A DNA stretch of 12,585 bases from NCBI GenBank assembly GCA_029883045.1, contig JAOUJU010000023.1:1-12585 (forward strand), read 5' to 3'. A model generated the notes under the pieces. That model worked only from the letters and a program-made list of their open reading frames with translations, was not told the origin of the DNA and did not search any database. The translations under genes and the position numbers were made by a program. Of this stretch, positions 1 to 6,208 are shown one piece after another. The stretch's first letter is position 1. The number at the start of each line of letters is the position of its first letter. This stretch comes from Rhodospirillaceae bacterium. Lineage in GTDB: Bacteria > Pseudomonadota > Alphaproteobacteria > Rhodospirillales > Magnetovibrionaceae.

Positions 1-516
1 CAAGGTATCGCCGCGACTATTTTTGAAATAGTGCAGGGCGAGAGCAAGCGCGCAGAACCACCGGTTGACCCAATGACCCGTGGCGTCTTGATGGCGGGCA
101 TAGCCGGGCTTTCCCCACAAGAGGGATTGTTGCTAAGCAAGGCCATGGCAAAAGAGCTGCTAATCAATGATATCCTTGTGACCGAAGACCCCAGACAGGC
201 GGTATATGTAATCGGCGGTCTGGTCGAGATGGTTCCGACCAGCCCGGGCAATGAAATGGCTAGAATTATCTGGCGGGTTGGTGAAATTGGCGGCAAGGAA
301 TTGGGTAATGCCGTGCAGGAAAAAGAGGTGCCGATAGGCTCTCTTGATGGGAATTGGCACGAAGTTGCATCGCCCATTTCAAAGGCCGCAGCCAAGGGTA
401 TAGCTAGGATTATGGCCGATTTTTCAAGAAGCCCCTTACCCCAAAAACCAGTGGGGGAACCACCCAGAGTGTCATTACCAAAAGTACCAGGACGCGCCCT
501 GCCACCACCACAATGA
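1..516 (+). CDS. 3' part of an unrecognised conserved-looking protein (5' end outside window)
   Basis: The reading frame is open from base 1 to the TGA at 514-516, giving 171 visible residues. A GTG at 31 could be a start, but it has no convincing ribosome binding site and the codons before it read naturally (QGIAATIFEIV), so I treat the gene as truncated by the window edge. The visible part looks like a small alpha/beta domain: a helical stretch (SPQEGLLLSKAMAKELL), a strand VYVIGGLVEMVP, a strand with IIWRVGEIGGKELG, then VPIGSLDGNW followed by an Ala-rich helix. It ends in a proline-rich, probably disordered tail of about 30 residues. This resembles small envelope or lipoprotein-type domains of Alphaproteobacteria, but I cannot name the family and the signal sequence, if any, lies outside the window. 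It reads toward prs but is separated from it by about 200 bp, so it is probably a separate transcription unit. Confidence 0.75.
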   Translation, partial: QGIAATIFEIVQGESKRAEPPVDPMTRGVLMAGIAGLSPQEGLLLSKAMAKELLINDILVTEDPRQAVYVIGGLVEMVPTSPGNEMARIIWRVGEIGGKELGNAVQEKEVPIGSLDGNWHEVASPISKAAAKGIARIMADFSRSPLPQKPVGEPPRVSLPKVPGRALPPPQ

Positions 517-584
517 TAAGCTGGGTCTGGGGGGTCTTGTAAGTTATTGAAAAATACGCTGATTTTAGCCATATTGTTCGTTTA

Positions 585-602
585 CAGCCCACCTCAGGGC
601 TG
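585..602. other. Short inverted repeat in the gap before prs
   Basis: The arms CAGCCC (585-590) and GGGCTG (597-602) are perfect complements around a 6-nt loop. It lies about 70 bp after the stop of the preceding gene and about 120 bp before prs. No T-run follows on either strand, so it is not a convincing intrinsic terminator. The rest of 517-723 contains no other structure or recognisable promoter that I can support. Confidence 0.25.
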
Positions 603-723
603 CTACATTCCGGCGCGTTTCAAGGGGTATTTAAGGGCGCCTAAGTTGTGCTAGCCACCCCATTGAATTTTAAGTTTTTGCTGCCTTGGCTTTTAAAGGG
701 CCAAACCTAAGGCGATTGGACCG

Positions 724-1656
724 ATGAAAATTATTTCCTGCAACTCCAACAGGGCTCTGGCCGAGGATATTGCCAGCGTACTTGGAATTTCCCTAACACA
801 GGGAAAGATACAGCGTTTCTCCGACATGGAAATATTTGTCGAAATTCAGGAAAACGTGCGCGGCGAAGACGTGTTTGTCATTCAGTCCACATCATTTCCG
901 GCCAACGATAACCTGATGGAATTATTGGTGGTTATTGATGCCCTCAGGCGTGGTTCAGCCAGGCGAATTACCGCTGTGTTGCCATATTTTGGCTATGCCC
1001 GCCAAGACCGTAAACCGGCTCCGAGAACGCCAATTTCAGCCAAATTAGTGGCCAATCTTATTACCACCGCCGGTGCCGACCGGGTTTTGACCATGGATCT
1101 TCACGCTGGTCAGATACAGGGGTTTTTTGATATTCCGGTGGACAACCTATATGCCGCTCCTGTACTTACCCGTGACATTAAAGAACGCGTCAATATGGAC
1201 GAGACCACAGTGGTGTCACCTGACGTGGGCGGTGTTATCCGTGCCCGGGCCGTAGCTAGGCGGATTGATGCCGATTTGGCAATTATTGATAAAAGACGCG
1301 AACGTGCCGGCGTTTCAGAGGTGATGAACATTATCGGCGAAGTCGAAGGCCGCAATTGTATTTTGGTTGACGATATTGTTGATTCTGCGGGCACCCTTTG
1401 CAATGCTGCCGAAGCATTAATGAATGCTGGCGCTAAGTCGGTTATGGCGTATGTATCGCACGGTGTTTTGTCAGGCGGCGCGGTGCAAAGAATAGAAAAT
1501 TCGGTAATGAGTAAGCTATTTGTTACCGACAGTATCTTGGCTACCGATGCGGTCATCGGCGCCAAAAAGGTAGAACAATTAACTATTGCCCCCCTAATGG
1601 GCGAGGCAATGAGACGCATCAGTGAAGAGAGTTCAGTTTCAACCCTCTTTGACTGA
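724..1656 (+). CDS. prs: Ribose-phosphate pyrophosphokinase (PRPP synthetase)
   Basis: This cytosolic enzyme transfers pyrophosphate from ATP to ribose-5-phosphate, making PRPP for purine, pyrimidine, histidine, tryptophan and NAD synthesis. The 310-residue product has the normal length for class I enzymes. Visible hallmarks are the N-terminal SCNSN and SDMEIFVEI segments, the flexible-loop motif YARQDRK (residues 91-97), the catalytic-region DLHAGQIQGFF (125-135, His127) and the PRPP-binding loop DDIVDSAGT (216-224). VSPDVGG (164-170) is also present. The ATG at 724 is supported by AAGGCG at 709-714, nine bases upstream. It heads the housekeeping block prs-rplY-pth-ychF, an order often seen in Alphaproteobacteria, and is separated from rplY by about 100 bp. 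Nothing is missing or unusual. Confidence 0.97.
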   Translation: MKIISCNSNRALAEDIASVLGISLTQGKIQRFSDMEIFVEIQENVRGEDVFVIQSTSFPANDNLMELLVVIDALRRGSARRITAVLPYFGYARQDRKPAPRTPISAKLVANLITTAGADRVLTMDLHAGQIQGFFDIPVDNLYAAPVLTRDIKERVNMDETTVVSPDVGGVIRARAVARRIDADLAIIDKRRERAGVSEVMNIIGEVEGRNCILVDDIVDSAGTLCNAAEALMNAGAKSVMAYVSHGVLSGGAVQRIENSVMSKLFVTDSILATDAVIGAKKVEQLTIAPLMGEAMRRISEESSVSTLFD

Positions 1657-1706
1657 TTAAAGGTTCCTCGGGGCCGGGCCAAAAGCCAGGCATTGAGGAT
1701 TTAGAA

Positions 1707-1733
1707 GGCACCGCACCCCTGGAGGCTGGTGTC
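1707..1733 (+). promoter_or_regulatory. Possible hairpin in the leader of rplY
   Basis: GGCACC (1707-1712) can pair with GGTGTC (1728-1733) through six pairs, one of them G-U, around a 15-nt loop. It lies 13 nt before the AAAGGAGA ribosome binding site of rplY. The position would fit a leader structure for autoregulation by L25, which is known for some ribosomal proteins. Nothing in the sequence proves a regulatory role and the fold may be fortuitous. Confidence 0.25.
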
Positions 1734-1760
1734 TACGTTAAATATAAAAGGAGAAAGCCA

Positions 1761-2423
1761 ATGGCTGACATTTCAACTATTCGCGCCGAAGTGCGTGAGC
1801 GGGCAGGTAAGGGGGCAGCCCGCGCGACCCGACGTTCAGGTCGTGTGCCCGCAGTTATTTATGGGGATAAAAAAGACCCCGTAACAATTTCTATCGATCC
1901 TAACGAACTGAACAAATACGTAAAACGTGGCGGTTTTTTCTCGCACGCTTATTCCATTGAACTTGGTAGCGAAAAATACACCGTTGTTCCGCGTGACGTG
2001 CAATTGCACCCAGTTACCGACAGGCCAATCCATCTGGATTTTCTGCGGGTAAACAAAGACAGCAGAATTTCTGTTGAGGTTCCAATTCACTTCACCAATC
2101 ATGAAGATTCTCCGGGTATCAAGCTCGGCGGTGTTTTGAACATTGTTCGTCACGAACTGGAACTCAGGGTTTCGCCTCTGGCTATGCCGGAATTCATCGA
2201 AATTGACCTAACCGGCAAGGAAATTGGTGATTCTATTCATATTAGCCATGTAACCCTGCCCGAAGGTACACGCCCAACCATCACTGACCGTGATTTCACC
2301 ATCGCAACCGTTGCCGCACCTACCGTGGCAGTGGTCGAAGAAGAAACCACCGAAGTTGAGGGTGATGAAGGCGGTGAAGACGCTGATGGCGAAGCAAAGA
2401 AAGAAGAAAAGAAAGAGGATTAA
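1761..2423 (+). CDS. rplY: 50S ribosomal protein L25, long Ctc/TL5 form
   Basis: This is the 5S rRNA-binding protein of the large subunit. At 220 residues it is the two-domain Ctc/TL5 type rather than the short enterobacterial L25. Residues 1 to about 95 form the 5S-binding domain, with the basic start RERAGKGAARATRRSGRVPAVIYG and the motif QLHPVTDRPIHLDFLRV (81-97). Residues about 98-190 form the beta-rich C-terminal domain (SVEVPIHF, GGVLNIVRHELELRV, EIDLTGKEIGDSIHISH). The last 30 residues are a low-complexity acidic then Lys/Glu-rich tail, common in alphaproteobacterial copies. The start at 1761 has a strong ribosome binding site, AAAGGAGA at 1747-1754. It lies between prs and pth, both on the same strand. 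Confidence 0.96.
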   Translation: MADISTIRAEVRERAGKGAARATRRSGRVPAVIYGDKKDPVTISIDPNELNKYVKRGGFFSHAYSIELGSEKYTVVPRDVQLHPVTDRPIHLDFLRVNKDSRISVEVPIHFTNHEDSPGIKLGGVLNIVRHELELRVSPLAMPEFIEIDLTGKEIGDSIHISHVTLPEGTRPTITDRDFTIATVAAPTVAVVEEETTEVEGDEGGEDADGEAKKEEKKED

Positions 2424-2435
2424 TCCTCGCTTTTT
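2415..2435 (+). terminator. Weak terminator-like hairpin spanning the rplY stop codon
   Basis: GAGGAT (2415-2420) and ATCCTC (2423-2428) form a perfect inverted repeat around TA, followed by GC and five T residues (2431-2435). The rplY stop codon TAA (2421-2423) lies at the tip. The geometry is that of an intrinsic terminator, but the stem is short and a terminating ribosome would cover it. It may give partial termination between rplY and pth at most. Confidence 0.35.
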
Positions 2436-2444
2436 AACACTCTC

Positions 2445-2458
2445 TTCCCATGGGGGAA
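2445..2458 (+). promoter_or_regulatory. Small hairpin covering the pth ribosome binding site
   Basis: TTCCC (2445-2449) pairs with GGGAA (2454-2458) around a 4-nt loop. The right arm is part of the GGGGGA purine run that serves as the ribosome binding site of pth, whose ATG is at 2466. If formed, this stem would reduce pth translation. It is short and may be coincidental. Confidence 0.25.
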
Positions 2459-2465
2459 CTGATCA

Positions 2466-3068
2466 ATGCGTTTGGTTGTGGGGCTTGGAAATCCTGGCGA
2501 AAAATATGCCCACAACCGCCACAACATTGGTTTTATGGCGGCGGACGAAATCGTTCGTCGCCATAACTTTTCCCCGTGGCGGGCAAAGTTTCAGGGCGAA
2601 CTGTCTGAAGGCAGTATCGGTGATGAAAAAATCCTGATTTTGAAACCGCAAACATTCATGAATGAATCTGGCATTTCAGTAGTTCAGGTAACCAAGTTTT
2701 ATAAAATTCCGACCGCAGATATAATTGTTCTTCATGATGAATTGGATTTAGTGCCGGGCAAGGTTCGGGTTAAGCGCGGCGGCGGCCATGCCGGACATAA
2801 TGGTTTGCGTTCAATTAATTCTGCCATCGGTGACGATTACGCACGCGTGCGTTTGGGCATTGGCCACCCCGGTGATAAAGATAGGGTGACCGGACACGTT
2901 TTAAATGATTTTGCCAAAGCCGATGCAAAATGGCTTGAGCCATTGTTGGCAGAGGTAGCCGACAACATTGATTTAATATTTTTACAAAAAGATGCAGATT
3001 TTATGACTAATGTAGCGCGCGCCATAGCGCCAATAACAAAGAAAAACAATAACCAGGAGCAAGATTAA
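2466..3068 (+). CDS. pth: Peptidyl-tRNA hydrolase
   Basis: This cytosolic esterase releases tRNA from peptidyl-tRNAs that drop off the ribosome. The 200-residue product has the usual bacterial Pth length and all of the known active-site positions: Asn9 in GLGNPG, the catalytic His19 in NRHN, Asn66 in TFMNESG, Asp91 in HDELDL, and Asn112 in the GGGHAGHNGL motif (106-114). The start at 2466 follows GGGGGA at 2452-2457. The stop TAA (3066-3068) shares its last A with the ATG of ychF, so the two are probably translationally coupled. The pairing rplY-pth-ychF is widely conserved in Proteobacteria and fits a translation-maintenance operon. Confidence 0.97.
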   Translation: MRLVVGLGNPGEKYAHNRHNIGFMAADEIVRRHNFSPWRAKFQGELSEGSIGDEKILILKPQTFMNESGISVVQVTKFYKIPTADIIVLHDELDLVPGKVRVKRGGGHAGHNGLRSINSAIGDDYARVRLGIGHPGDKDRVTGHVLNDFAKADAKWLEPLLAEVADNIDLIFLQKDADFMTNVARAIAPITKKNNNQEQD

Positions 3069-4168
3069 TGGGTTTCAAATGTGGTATTGTCGGAATGCCT
3101 AATGTTGGCAAATCAACATTGTTTAATGCACTTACCGCAACGGCTGCGGCAGAAGCAGCTAATTTCCCATTTTGCACCATTGAACCAAACGTTGGTCGGG
3201 TATCGGTGCCTGATCAACGCCAAGACAAATTGGCAAAAATTGCTGGATCGGCCAAAGAAGTGCCAACCCAACTTGAATTTGTTGATATTGCCGGTCTGGT
3301 AAAAGGCGCATCCAAGGGCGAAGGATTAGGTAACCAGTTTCTTGCTAACATTCGCGAAGTAGACGCCATTATTCATGTTGTGCGCTGTTTTGAAGATGGC
3401 AACGTAACCCACGTTGAAGGCGGGGTTGATCCGGTGCGTGATGCAGAAATAATTGAAACCGAACTTATGCTTGCCGATATGGAAAGCCTTGAAAAACGTA
3501 TACAGCCGTTAAGTAAAAAAGTTCGCGGTGGTGATAAAGCCTCTGTGGGTGAAATGCAATTGATAGAACGTGCATTAAAACTATTACAAGATGGCACCCC
3601 TGCACGCGCCATGACAGTAGATGAAGATGAAGAAAAACAATTTCGCATGTTGCAACTTCTTACTTCAAAACCGGTTCTTTATGTTTGCAACGTTGAAGAA
3701 TCAGCCGCCGCTGATGGCAATGAATTATCAAAAAAAATTGCAGAAATGGCAGCCAAAGAAGGCGCCGGTAGTGTGGTGATTTCAGCCAAAATTGAAGAAG
3801 AAGTAAGCCAGCTAGACAGCGAAGAAGATAAGAAAGAATTTCTAGAAACATTGGGCTTAGAAGAAACCGGTCTAGCGCGGGTTATTCGTGCGGGTTATTC
3901 GCTTTTGAACTTAATTACCTTTTTCACCTGTGGGCCAAAAGAAACACGGGCGTGGACTATTCCCAAAGGGGCTAAGGCACCCCAAGCCGCTGGCGTTATT
4001 CACACTGATTTTGAAAAAGGATTTATCAAGGCAGAAACAATTGCTTATGATGATTATATTAGCTGTGGCGGTGAAGTTGGTGCCAAAGATGCTGGAAAAA
4101 TGCGTCAAGAAGGGCGCGATTATACGGTTATCGATGGGGATGTGATGTTGTTTAGGTTTAATGTTTGA
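3068..4168 (+). CDS. ychF: Redox-regulated ribosome-associated ATPase YchF (OLA1 family)
   Basis: This is a universally conserved P-loop protein of the Obg-related group. It prefers ATP over GTP and associates with ribosomes. The 366-residue length is typical. The P-loop is GMPNVGKST (9-17), the switch I region is NFPFCTIEPN (32-41), G3 is DIAGLVKGASKGEGLGN (73-89), and the altered G4 motif NVEE (208-211) replaces NKxD, which explains the ATP preference of the family. A charged coiled-coil-like region (about 125-260) precedes the C-terminal TGS domain (about 280-366, ending in DVMLFRFNV). The start overlaps the pth stop by one base and has AGGAG at 3055-3059. The gene is noticeably AT-richer than prs, with many AAA and GAA codons. 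No terminator is obvious in the AT-rich 51-bp gap before mtnP. Confidence 0.97.
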   Translation: MGFKCGIVGMPNVGKSTLFNALTATAAAEAANFPFCTIEPNVGRVSVPDQRQDKLAKIAGSAKEVPTQLEFVDIAGLVKGASKGEGLGNQFLANIREVDAIIHVVRCFEDGNVTHVEGGVDPVRDAEIIETELMLADMESLEKRIQPLSKKVRGGDKASVGEMQLIERALKLLQDGTPARAMTVDEDEEKQFRMLQLLTSKPVLYVCNVEESAAADGNELSKKIAEMAAKEGAGSVVISAKIEEEVSQLDSEEDKKEFLETLGLEETGLARVIRAGYSLLNLITFFTCGPKETRAWTIPKGAKAPQAAGVIHTDFEKGFIKAETIAYDDYISCGGEVGAKDAGKMRQEGRDYTVIDGDVMLFRFNV

Positions 4169-4219
4169 TTTAATATTTTTTTGATTTTTTAAATAAACCT
4201 CGGGGGGTAGTAATAAATC

Positions 4220-5104
4220 ATGACAACACCGGGCACTCCACCAGTTATCGGCGTTATTGGCGGTAGCGGAATTTATGAAATTGATGGGTTGGAAAATACC
4301 CGCTGGGCGCGGGTGGAAAGCAGCTTTGGCGAACCCTCGGACGAACTTTTGTTCGGTGAATTAGAAGGCCAAAAAATGGTGTTTCTTCCGCGTCATGGTC
4401 GCGGTCACAAAATACCCCCGGCAGCAGTTAATTACCGCGCTAATATCGATGCCTTAAAACGTGCTGGCGTCAGCGAAATATTATCGGTTTCTGCTTGTGG
4501 TTCGTTGAAAGAAGAGCTCGAACCCGGAACATTCGTTATTGCCGATCAATTCATTGATCGCACGATTAATCGCGAAAAATCATTTTTTGGCCCCGGCCTG
4601 GTAGCCCACGTTGCATTGGGCGATCCGGTATGTTCGCGTTTGGGCGATGCGGTTGAAAGTGCAGCCAATGATTTAGGCATAAAAAACCAGCGTGGCGGGG
4701 TGTATTTGGCCATGGAAGGCCCGCAGTTTTCCACCAAAGCGGAATCAAACCTCTATCGTAGTTGGAATTGTGACGTTATCGGAATGACCAACATGCCAGA
4801 AGCCAAATTGGCCCGTGAAGCAGAAATTTGTTATGCCACCATCGCCATGGTAACCGATTTTGATTGTTGGCACCCCGACCACGACCACGTAACCGTTGAC
4901 AGCATAATCAAGACCCTTTTGGAAAACGCCGACAAGGGCAGGGCATTGGTAAAAAAAATTGCACCCATGCTTTCGTCACGGAAAGAAAGCTGCACCGACG
5001 GATGCCATACGGCACTAGACGTTGCCATTATTACCGCACCTGAAGCGCGTGATAAAAACATGATACAAAAACTAGATGCAGTTGCGGGGCGGGTTTTAAA
5101 GTGA
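4220..5104 (+). CDS. mtnP: S-methyl-5'-thioadenosine phosphorylase
   Basis: It cleaves methylthioadenosine with phosphate to adenine and 5-methylthioribose-1-phosphate, and family members also accept 5'-deoxyadenosine. The 294-residue sequence has the phosphate-binding GGSGIY (14-19), PRHGRGH (57-63), NYRANI (71-76), the MTAP-type MEGPQFST (165-172), GMTNMPEAKLARE (188-200) and the DFD pair (Asp213, Asp215). These mark 6-aminopurine-using MTA phosphorylases rather than guanine/hypoxanthine enzymes. Two Cys (258, 262) lie near the C-terminus, where some archaeal homologues carry a CxC motif. The ATG at 4220 is preceded by a G-run at 4202-4207 at rather long spacing, so translation initiation may be weak. 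The stop overlaps the mtnA start (GTGA), indicating an operon. It could be a methylthioinosine phosphorylase, but the DFD motif argues for MTA. Confidence 0.93.
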   Translation: MTTPGTPPVIGVIGGSGIYEIDGLENTRWARVESSFGEPSDELLFGELEGQKMVFLPRHGRGHKIPPAAVNYRANIDALKRAGVSEILSVSACGSLKEELEPGTFVIADQFIDRTINREKSFFGPGLVAHVALGDPVCSRLGDAVESAANDLGIKNQRGGVYLAMEGPQFSTKAESNLYRSWNCDVIGMTNMPEAKLAREAEICYATIAMVTDFDCWHPDHDHVTVDSIIKTLLENADKGRALVKKIAPMLSSRKESCTDGCHTALDVAIITAPEARDKNMIQKLDAVAGRVLK

Positions 5105-6207
5105 AAGTAGGGTCAGAACATTTTCGCACCATCTGGGAAACTAGCGACGCGCTGGAAACCCGTGCGGTGGAAATTATTGACCAAACCCGACTGCCGTTTC
5201 GTTTTGACATTGTGCGCATGGAAACGGTGGCCGAAGCTGTTCATGCCATAATGGATATGTTGGTTCGCGGTGCCCCGCTTATTGGGGCGACTGCGGCTTA
5301 CGGCATGGCGCTGGCTATGCGCAATGATACGTCAGATGAAAACCTAGGCGATGCTTATGTTAATTTGCTTGCGGCGCGCCCTACGGCGGTAAATTTGCGC
5401 TGGGCGCTGGATGATATGAAAAATATTTTAATGCCGCTGGAGCCGCACCAAAGATTAAAAGCGGCATTTGCTAGGGCCGCTGAAATTTGTGATGAAGACG
5501 CTGCCCAATGTTCGGCTATTGGCGATCATGGGCTTGAACTAATACGTGGGGCCTATGAAAAATGCGGGCGTTCACGTCCGGTCAACATTTTAACCCATTG
5601 CAACGCTGGCTGGCTGGCCACCGTTGACTGGGGTACCGCCACCGCACCTATTTACAAAGCATTTGCAGCGGGTATTCCCCTTCACGTTTGGGTTGATGAA
5701 ACCAGACCCCGCAACCAAGGTGCCAGTTTGACCGCGTGGGAACTAGGGCAAAATGGCGTGCCGCATACGGTGATTGTGGATAATGCTGGTGGGCACCTTA
5801 TGCAGCATGGCAAAGTTGATATGTGCATCGTCGGTACCGACCGCACGACGCGCACTGGCGATGTCTGCAATAAAATTGGCACGTACCTTAAAGCATTGGC
5901 GGCAAGTGATAATTCGGTTCCATTTTATGTTGCACTGCCCGGAACGACCATTGATTGGTCATTGCGTAATGGCAAAGATATTCCAATTGAAGAGCGCGCA
6001 GAAACCGAAGTGACCGAAATTAGTGGTCTGACCCGCGGTGGCGATATTGAAACTATTCGCATTGTGGCAAGCGGAAGCAATGCACTAAACCCGGCGTTTG
6101 ATGTAACGCCTGCTGAATATGTAACTGCCCTTATAACTGAACGCGGTGTGTGTGAAGCATCAGAAATTGCTCTTGCGGCGCTATATCCCAAGGAGTCTAA
6201 AATATAA
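5101..6207 (+). CDS. mtnA: Methylthioribose-1-phosphate isomerase
   Basis: It converts 5-methylthioribose-1-phosphate to 5-methylthioribulose-1-phosphate, and homologues also accept 5-deoxyribose-1-phosphate. It belongs to the eIF2B-related fold. The 368-residue product has RGAPLIGATAAYG (56-68), VNLRWA (97-102), the catalytic-Cys motif ILTHCNAG (163-170, Cys167), DETRPRNQGASLTAWEL (199-215), and the catalytic Asp247 in VGTDR. NPAFDVTPAEY lies near the end. These match the Cys and Asp pair known for Bacillus MtnA. The start is GTG at 5101, within the mtnP stop, and ORF and family length support it. The next gene starts one base after its stop. In canonical methionine salvage the product would go to MtnB; no mtnB, mtnC or mtnD is present here. 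Confidence 0.95.
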   Translation: MKVGSEHFRTIWETSDALETRAVEIIDQTRLPFRFDIVRMETVAEAVHAIMDMLVRGAPLIGATAAYGMALAMRNDTSDENLGDAYVNLLAARPTAVNLRWALDDMKNILMPLEPHQRLKAAFARAAEICDEDAAQCSAIGDHGLELIRGAYEKCGRSRPVNILTHCNAGWLATVDWGTATAPIYKAFAAGIPLHVWVDETRPRNQGASLTAWELGQNGVPHTVIVDNAGGHLMQHGKVDMCIVGTDRTTRTGDVCNKIGTYLKALAASDNSVPFYVALPGTTIDWSLRNGKDIPIEERAETEVTEISGLTRGGDIETIRIVASGSNALNPAFDVTPAEYVTALITERGVCEASEIALAALYPKESKI

Positions 6208-6208
6208 A

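Noticed and set aside
410..592. Minus-strand 60-residue hydrophobic frame overlapping the end of the first gene
   Set aside because: It starts with GTG, has no good ribosome binding site, and its hydrophobic stretch is largely the antisense of the proline-rich tail. It could be a small membrane protein, but the evidence is too thin to list.
1110..1682. Long minus-strand frame (190 codons) inside prs
   Set aside because: It lies wholly antisense to prs, whose motifs are complete, and its translation shows no recognisable domain.
2290..2637. Plus-strand frame bridging rplY and pth
   Set aside because: It is out of frame with two clearly real genes and its translation is low-complexity Lys-rich sequence derived from the L25 tail.
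4169..4219. Possible terminator in the AT-rich gap between ychF and mtnP
   Set aside because: T-rich runs are present but no GC stem precedes them, so ychF transcripts may continue into mtnP.
6146..6208. N-terminal extension of the aldolase/SDR protein by 21 residues
   Set aside because: The extension lies within mtnA coding sequence. The ATG at 6209 follows AGGAG and gives a natural N-terminus for the fusion family.
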